The position numbers were made by a program, and so were the translations under genes. Below are positions 60,995 to 64,000 of a stretch of 64,000 bases of DNA, piece after piece. Source of the DNA: Mycobacterium bourgelatii (GTDB taxonomy: Bacteria; Actinomycetota; Actinomycetes; Mycobacteriales; Mycobacteriaceae); contig NZ_BLKZ01000001.1 of assembly GCF_010723575.1 (NCBI RefSeq), positions 620,001 through 684,000 of the forward strand. The letters are read 5' to 3'. The notes beneath the pieces were generated by a model that ran no database searches, was not told where the DNA came from, and was given only the letters and a program-made list of their open reading frames with translations. The number at the start of each line of letters is the position of its first letter. The stretch's first letter is position 1.

Positions 60995-61912
60995 ATGGCC
61001 ACTAGTGCTCCTCCTTCTCCGCCCGCCACATCTTCACCACCGCGCCGCGATACACGTCGCGTCCTGATCGTCTTGGCGATGGTGCTGGGCTTCCTTACCG
61101 TCTACGCCCTTTCGTTGTTCGGCTTCCACGTCCTGGCCAAGGCCGGGGACCCGCTTCCGCCGCCGGATTTGGGCACCACCGAGGACACCGTGGTGGTGGT
61201 CCGATTGGAGGAGATGAAGCCCACTCCGAATCCGCGTCTTTCGGTGAAGGTGCTGGTGATCCCCGAAGACGACATGTACGACAGTCGCCTCCAAGTGCTC
61301 AAGACCGACACCGCCGTCCGCTTCTACCCGGAGAACGACCTGGGCGACCTGCTGTATCCGGCGGGCAAATCGCCGGCGCAAATGCCCACCACACTCGAGG
61401 CGCACGGTAATCCCGCCACCTGGCCGTTCGATTCCTACCGCACCGACCCCATCTCCGCCGATGTGCTGGTGGGGGAAGGCGATGCCCGCAAGTACATCCC
61501 GGCGCGTGTCGAAGTGACCGGAAAATTGGAGAATTGGGACGCGACGATCACCCGCGTCCACGATCCCTCAGATACCGAGAACCCGGACTCCCGCGACGAC
61601 GTCATCATCACCCTGCACAGGTCGAAGGCCCCGCTGATCTTCGACCTCGGCCTCCTGCTGGTCCTTTTCGCAATGCCCACCTTGGCGCTCGCGGTGGCCA
61701 TCCAGATCGCGTTGGGCAAGCGGAAATTCGCGCCGCCGTTCGTCACCTGGTTCGCCGCGATGCTGTTCGCGGTCATACCCATCCGCACGTTCTTGCCCGG
61801 CGCACCGCAGCCGGGCGCGTGGGTGGACCAGGCCCTGGTGCTCTGGGTGCTGCTCGGTCTGGTCGGGGCGATGGGTTTGTACATGTTCAGCTGGTACCGG
61901 CAATCTGACTAG
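60995..61912 (+). CDS. DUF4436 membrane protein, copy 2
   Basis: A 305-residue protein with the same plan as copy 1: one N-terminal helix (VLIVLAMVLGFLTVYALSLF region), an outside domain with VRFYPENDLGDLLYP and WPFDSYRTDP, then three helices with TWFAAMLFAVIPIRTFLPGAP. Identity with copy 1 is high in these blocks, suggesting duplication. Its TAG is directly followed by the GTG of the FGE gene with no spacer, so the two are translationally linked. Confidence 0.88.
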   Translation: MATSAPPSPPATSSPPRRDTRRVLIVLAMVLGFLTVYALSLFGFHVLAKAGDPLPPPDLGTTEDTVVVVRLEEMKPTPNPRLSVKVLVIPEDDMYDSRLQVLKTDTAVRFYPENDLGDLLYPAGKSPAQMPTTLEAHGNPATWPFDSYRTDPISADVLVGEGDARKYIPARVEVTGKLENWDATITRVHDPSDTENPDSRDDVIITLHRSKAPLIFDLGLLLVLFAMPTLALAVAIQIALGKRKFAPPFVTWFAAMLFAVIPIRTFLPGAPQPGAWVDQALVLWVLLGLVGAMGLYMFSWYRQSD

Positions 61913-62812
61913 GTGCTGACTGAACTGGTTGACCTCCCGGGCGGAACGTTCCGGATGGGATCGACGAGCTTTTATCCGGAAGAGGCCCCGATCCACACCG
62001 TGACGGTGGCCCCTTTCGCGATAGAGCGACACCCGGTGACCAACGCACAATTCGCTGAATTCGTCGCTGCCACAGGCTATGTCACGGTCGCGGAGCAACA
62101 GATCGACCCGGCGCTTTACCCCGGTGCCGATCCCGCCGACCTGGTTCCAGGGGGTCTGGTCTTCCGGCCGACGACGGGGCCGGTCGACCTACGCAACTGG
62201 CGGCAATGGTGGGAGTGGGTGCCGGGTGCTCACTGGCGTCAGCCCTTTGGGCCGGACAGCGATATTGCCGACAAAGCCGACCACCCCGTGGTGCAGGTGG
62301 CGTATACCGACGCCGCGGCCTATGCCCGGTGGGCCGGGAGGCGGTTGCCGACCGAGGCCGAGTGGGAGTTTGCGGCGCGTGCCGGCAGCACCACGGTTTA
62401 CGCCTGGGGTGACGACCCTCAGCCCAATGGCCGGCTGATGGCCAACACTTGGCAGGGCAAGTTTCCGTACCGCAATGACGGTGCGCTGGGCTGGGTGGGG
62501 ACTTCGCCCGTCGACACGTTCCCGCGAAACGCTTTTGGGCTGACCGACATGATCGGAAACGTGTGGGAATGGACGACGACCGAGTACTTCGGACATCACC
62601 GGCTAGACCAACCCCCGAAGGGCTGCTGCACGCCATCGGGACGGCCCGATCCGACCATCAACCAGACCCTCAAGGGGGGCTCCCACCTGTGCGCGCCGGA
62701 GTACTGCCACCGCTACCGGCCGGCCGCGCGTTCACCGCAGTCGCAAGACAGCGCGACCACCCACATCGGATTCCGCTGCGTGGCGGATCCCAGCGAAGCC
62801 GAACACCGGTAG
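61913..62812 (+). CDS. Formylglycine-generating enzyme (sulfatase-activating)
   Basis: A 299-residue FGE-sulfatase family enzyme. It oxidises the Cys in the CxPxR motif of sulfatases such as AtsA to formylglycine, using a copper site and oxygen. The start LPGGTFRMGS, the block LPTEAEWEFAARAG, GNVWEWT, and the C-terminal GGSHLCAPEYCHRYRPAAR with the catalytic Cys260/Cys265 pair are all present, as is the final THIGFRC. GTG start directly after the DUF4436 copy 2 stop. In M. tuberculosis the FGE gene (Rv0712) directly follows atsA; here three genes lie between them. Confidence 0.95.
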   Translation: MLTELVDLPGGTFRMGSTSFYPEEAPIHTVTVAPFAIERHPVTNAQFAEFVAATGYVTVAEQQIDPALYPGADPADLVPGGLVFRPTTGPVDLRNWRQWWEWVPGAHWRQPFGPDSDIADKADHPVVQVAYTDAAAYARWAGRRLPTEAEWEFAARAGSTTVYAWGDDPQPNGRLMANTWQGKFPYRNDGALGWVGTSPVDTFPRNAFGLTDMIGNVWEWTTTEYFGHHRLDQPPKGCCTPSGRPDPTINQTLKGGSHLCAPEYCHRYRPAARSPQSQDSATTHIGFRCVADPSEAEHR

Positions 62813-62854
62813 CGACGGTGTGACGAGACGGCTGTCCGCAACACCCCCGGTTGC

Positions 62855-62860
62855 TACGAT
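62855..62860 (+). promoter_or_regulatory. Candidate -10 element of DUF4436 copy 3
   Basis: TACGAT ends 8 bp before the GTG at 62869, the spacing expected of a leaderless transcript in mycobacteria. No good -35 was found, as is common for SigA promoters of this genus. There is no Shine-Dalgarno before the GTG. Confidence 0.5.
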
Positions 62861-62868
62861 CTGACCTC

Positions 62869-63825
62869 GTGTCGGTAGATGCGCGGCCGCCCGGCGAGTC
62901 GACTGCCGACCCCGAACCGGCACCGGCCACGCCGGGGCAGCACCCCGAGCCCAAACACATGACGGTGCGTCAGCACCTGGTGCTCGATACCTCCATCATC
63001 ATCGGTGTCGCCGTCGCCTGGATTGTGTTGATACTCAGCTATACCTGGCTGGCCCAGCCTCCGCTGCCGAAGGTGAATGCGGGCACCACCGACGACACCC
63101 TGGTGGTCATCCACGTAGAGAAACTGGACACGAAGGACCAGCGCCTCGGGGTCAAGGTGTTGCTCAAGCCCGATGCCTCGATCTTGGATCCGCGGCTGCA
63201 CCGCCTGACCGCCGATACCGCCGTGCGGTTCGTGTCCCAGAGCGACCTCGGCGAGTTGGAGTACGAGAGGGGGAAAGCGCCGCACCCGGTCGAGGCGACC
63301 ATCGACGCGCGCGGCGACGCGCTGCACTGGCCCTTCGATACCTACACCACCGACCCCATCCAGGCCGAGTGGCTGGCCGGGGCCGGCGACAGCGCCCACT
63401 ACGAGAACGCCCGCGTCGAAGTGGACGGCGTGGTAGACGGATTCGACATCTTTCTCGACCGGGTCGGCGAGGACGATCCGAACTCGCACCGACCCGACGC
63501 CGTGGTCATCACCTTGAAGCGGGCAAACGGCCCCTTGTTCTTCGACATCGGAATCTGCCTGGTCCTGCTCACGCTGCCGGCGCTGGCGTTGTTCGTCGCC
63601 ATCCAGATGGTCACGCAGCGGCGGGCATTCGTGCCGCCCTTCGGCACCTGGTACGCCGCGATGCTGTTCGCGGTGGTGCCGTTGCGCAACTTCCTTCCCG
63701 GTTCGCCGCCGACGGGCGCGTGGATCGACCAGGCCCTGGTGATCTGGGTGTTGCTGGGCCTGGCCGCGGCCATGGTGATCTACATCGTGGCGTGGTATCG
63801 GGACAAAGATCGGGCGATGAAATAG
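62869..63825 (+). CDS. DUF4436 membrane protein, copy 3
   Basis: A 318-residue paralogue of copies 1 and 2. Acidic Pro-rich start, one N-terminal helix (IIIGVAVAWIVLILSYTWLA), outside domain with VRFVSQSDLGELEYERG and WPFDTYTTDP, then three helices including TWYAAMLFAVVPLRNFLPGSP. It is more diverged than copies 1 and 2 from each other. I chose the GTG at 62869 because of the leaderless-type -10 element. It follows FGE by 56 bp. Confidence 0.87.
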   Translation: MSVDARPPGESTADPEPAPATPGQHPEPKHMTVRQHLVLDTSIIIGVAVAWIVLILSYTWLAQPPLPKVNAGTTDDTLVVIHVEKLDTKDQRLGVKVLLKPDASILDPRLHRLTADTAVRFVSQSDLGELEYERGKAPHPVEATIDARGDALHWPFDTYTTDPIQAEWLAGAGDSAHYENARVEVDGVVDGFDIFLDRVGEDDPNSHRPDAVVITLKRANGPLFFDIGICLVLLTLPALALFVAIQMVTQRRAFVPPFGTWYAAMLFAVVPLRNFLPGSPPTGAWIDQALVIWVLLGLAAAMVIYIVAWYRDKDRAMK

Positions 63826-63849
63826 CCCGGCGGATCGACGGCCTAAGAC

Positions 63850-64000
63850 CTACCTACCGCCGCCCAGGCCGCCCGTGCCGCCGGTGCCGCCGTTGCCACC
63901 GGCAGCACCCGTAGCCGGGTCGCCGGACGTGCCGACCTTGCCCACGGCGCCGACGGTTCCGTCCCCGGTTCCGCCGTGACCGCCGGAGCCGCCGAACCCG
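63850..64000 (-). CDS. C-terminal part of a PGRS-type glycine-rich protein, runs off the window
   Basis: The reverse strand reads Gly-Gly-x repeats (GGNGGTGGTGGLGGGR and stop TAG at 63850-63852), with an interruption rich in Val, Asp and Thr in the middle. The composition is that of a PE_PGRS C-terminus; the PE domain, if present, lies beyond 64000. It converges with DUF4436 copy 3 (24 bp apart). Only 50 codons are visible. Confidence 0.85.
   Translation of the reverse strand, partial: GFGGSGGHGGTGDGTVGAVGKVGTSGDPATGAAGGNGGTGGTGGLGGGR

Noticed and set aside
63850..64000. Non-coding GC-rich repeat at the window end
   Set aside because: The minus strand reads a clean Gly-Gly-x frame with a stop, which is PGRS coding sequence.

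Overview
The window is high-GC actinobacterial DNA and is almost certainly from a slow-growing Mycobacterium. Three things support this. The gene order rpsL-rpsG-fusA-tuf-(membrane protein)-(SDR)-(reductase)-mycofactocin cluster, then rpsJ...rpsQ-atsA, matches, as I recall it, M. tuberculosis H37Rv around Rv0681-Rv0712. There are PE and PE_PGRS genes, the latter typical of the M. kansasii/M. marinum/M. tuberculosis side of the genus. Leaderless and GTG starts and the long Lys/Ala-rich ribosomal protein tails also fit. The species cannot be fixed from the sequence alone.

Layout. 1-6155: end of a TetR gene, the str operon (rpsL, rpsG, fusA, tuf) and a SHOCT membrane protein, with two strong hairpin terminators. 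6219-11187: a mycofactocin-type short-chain dehydrogenase, a ferredoxin reductase, an ECF sigma factor coupled to a three-module VOC protein, and a DUF2332 protein. 11184-18423: the complete mycofactocin cluster (mftR divergent from mftA-B-C-D-E-F-G). 18428-48631: about 30 kb of accessory genes lying between mftG and rpsJ. These are a PE_PGRS gene; a phenylacetate catabolic set (ethD-paaZ, TetR, echA-paaABCDE-paaK); an eight-gene minus-strand catabolic operon (LLM oxidoreductase, NTF2-like, alpha/beta hydrolase, three-subunit molybdenum hydroxylase, SCP2, DUF1028) divergent from TetR plus an amidohydrolase; a branched-chain amino acid module (Leu/Val dehydrogenase, Lrp, bkdABC); a PE gene; an MFS efflux pump with TetR; a P450; and a small unknown. 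48777-54652: S10 ribosomal operon rpsJ to rpsQ with its promoter, leader and terminator. 54662-64000: a TetR/MpaB-like oxygenase divergent pair, arylsulfatase atsA, a lipoprotein, the formylglycine-generating enzyme and three DUF4436 membrane proteins interleaved with them, then the 3' end of a PGRS gene on the minus strand.

How they work together. The accessory block reads as several catabolic regulons, most with a local regulator and recognisable palindromic sites. Phenylacetate would be activated by PaaK, epoxidised by PaaABC(D)E, isomerised by the crotonase and ring-opened by PaaZ, with two nearly identical 18-bp operators on both sides of the TetR gene. Leucine/valine would be deaminated by the dehydrogenase and decarboxylated by BkdABC. 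The molybdenum hydroxylase/LLM/amidohydrolase group looks like an uncharacterised ring-oxidation pathway next to the paa genes. AtsA needs FGE to convert its active-site cysteine to formylglycine, and the DUF4436 genes sit inside that unit.

No tRNA, rRNA, CRISPR array, insertion sequence or replication origin was recognised. All functional calls come from reading motifs by eye; no database search was run.
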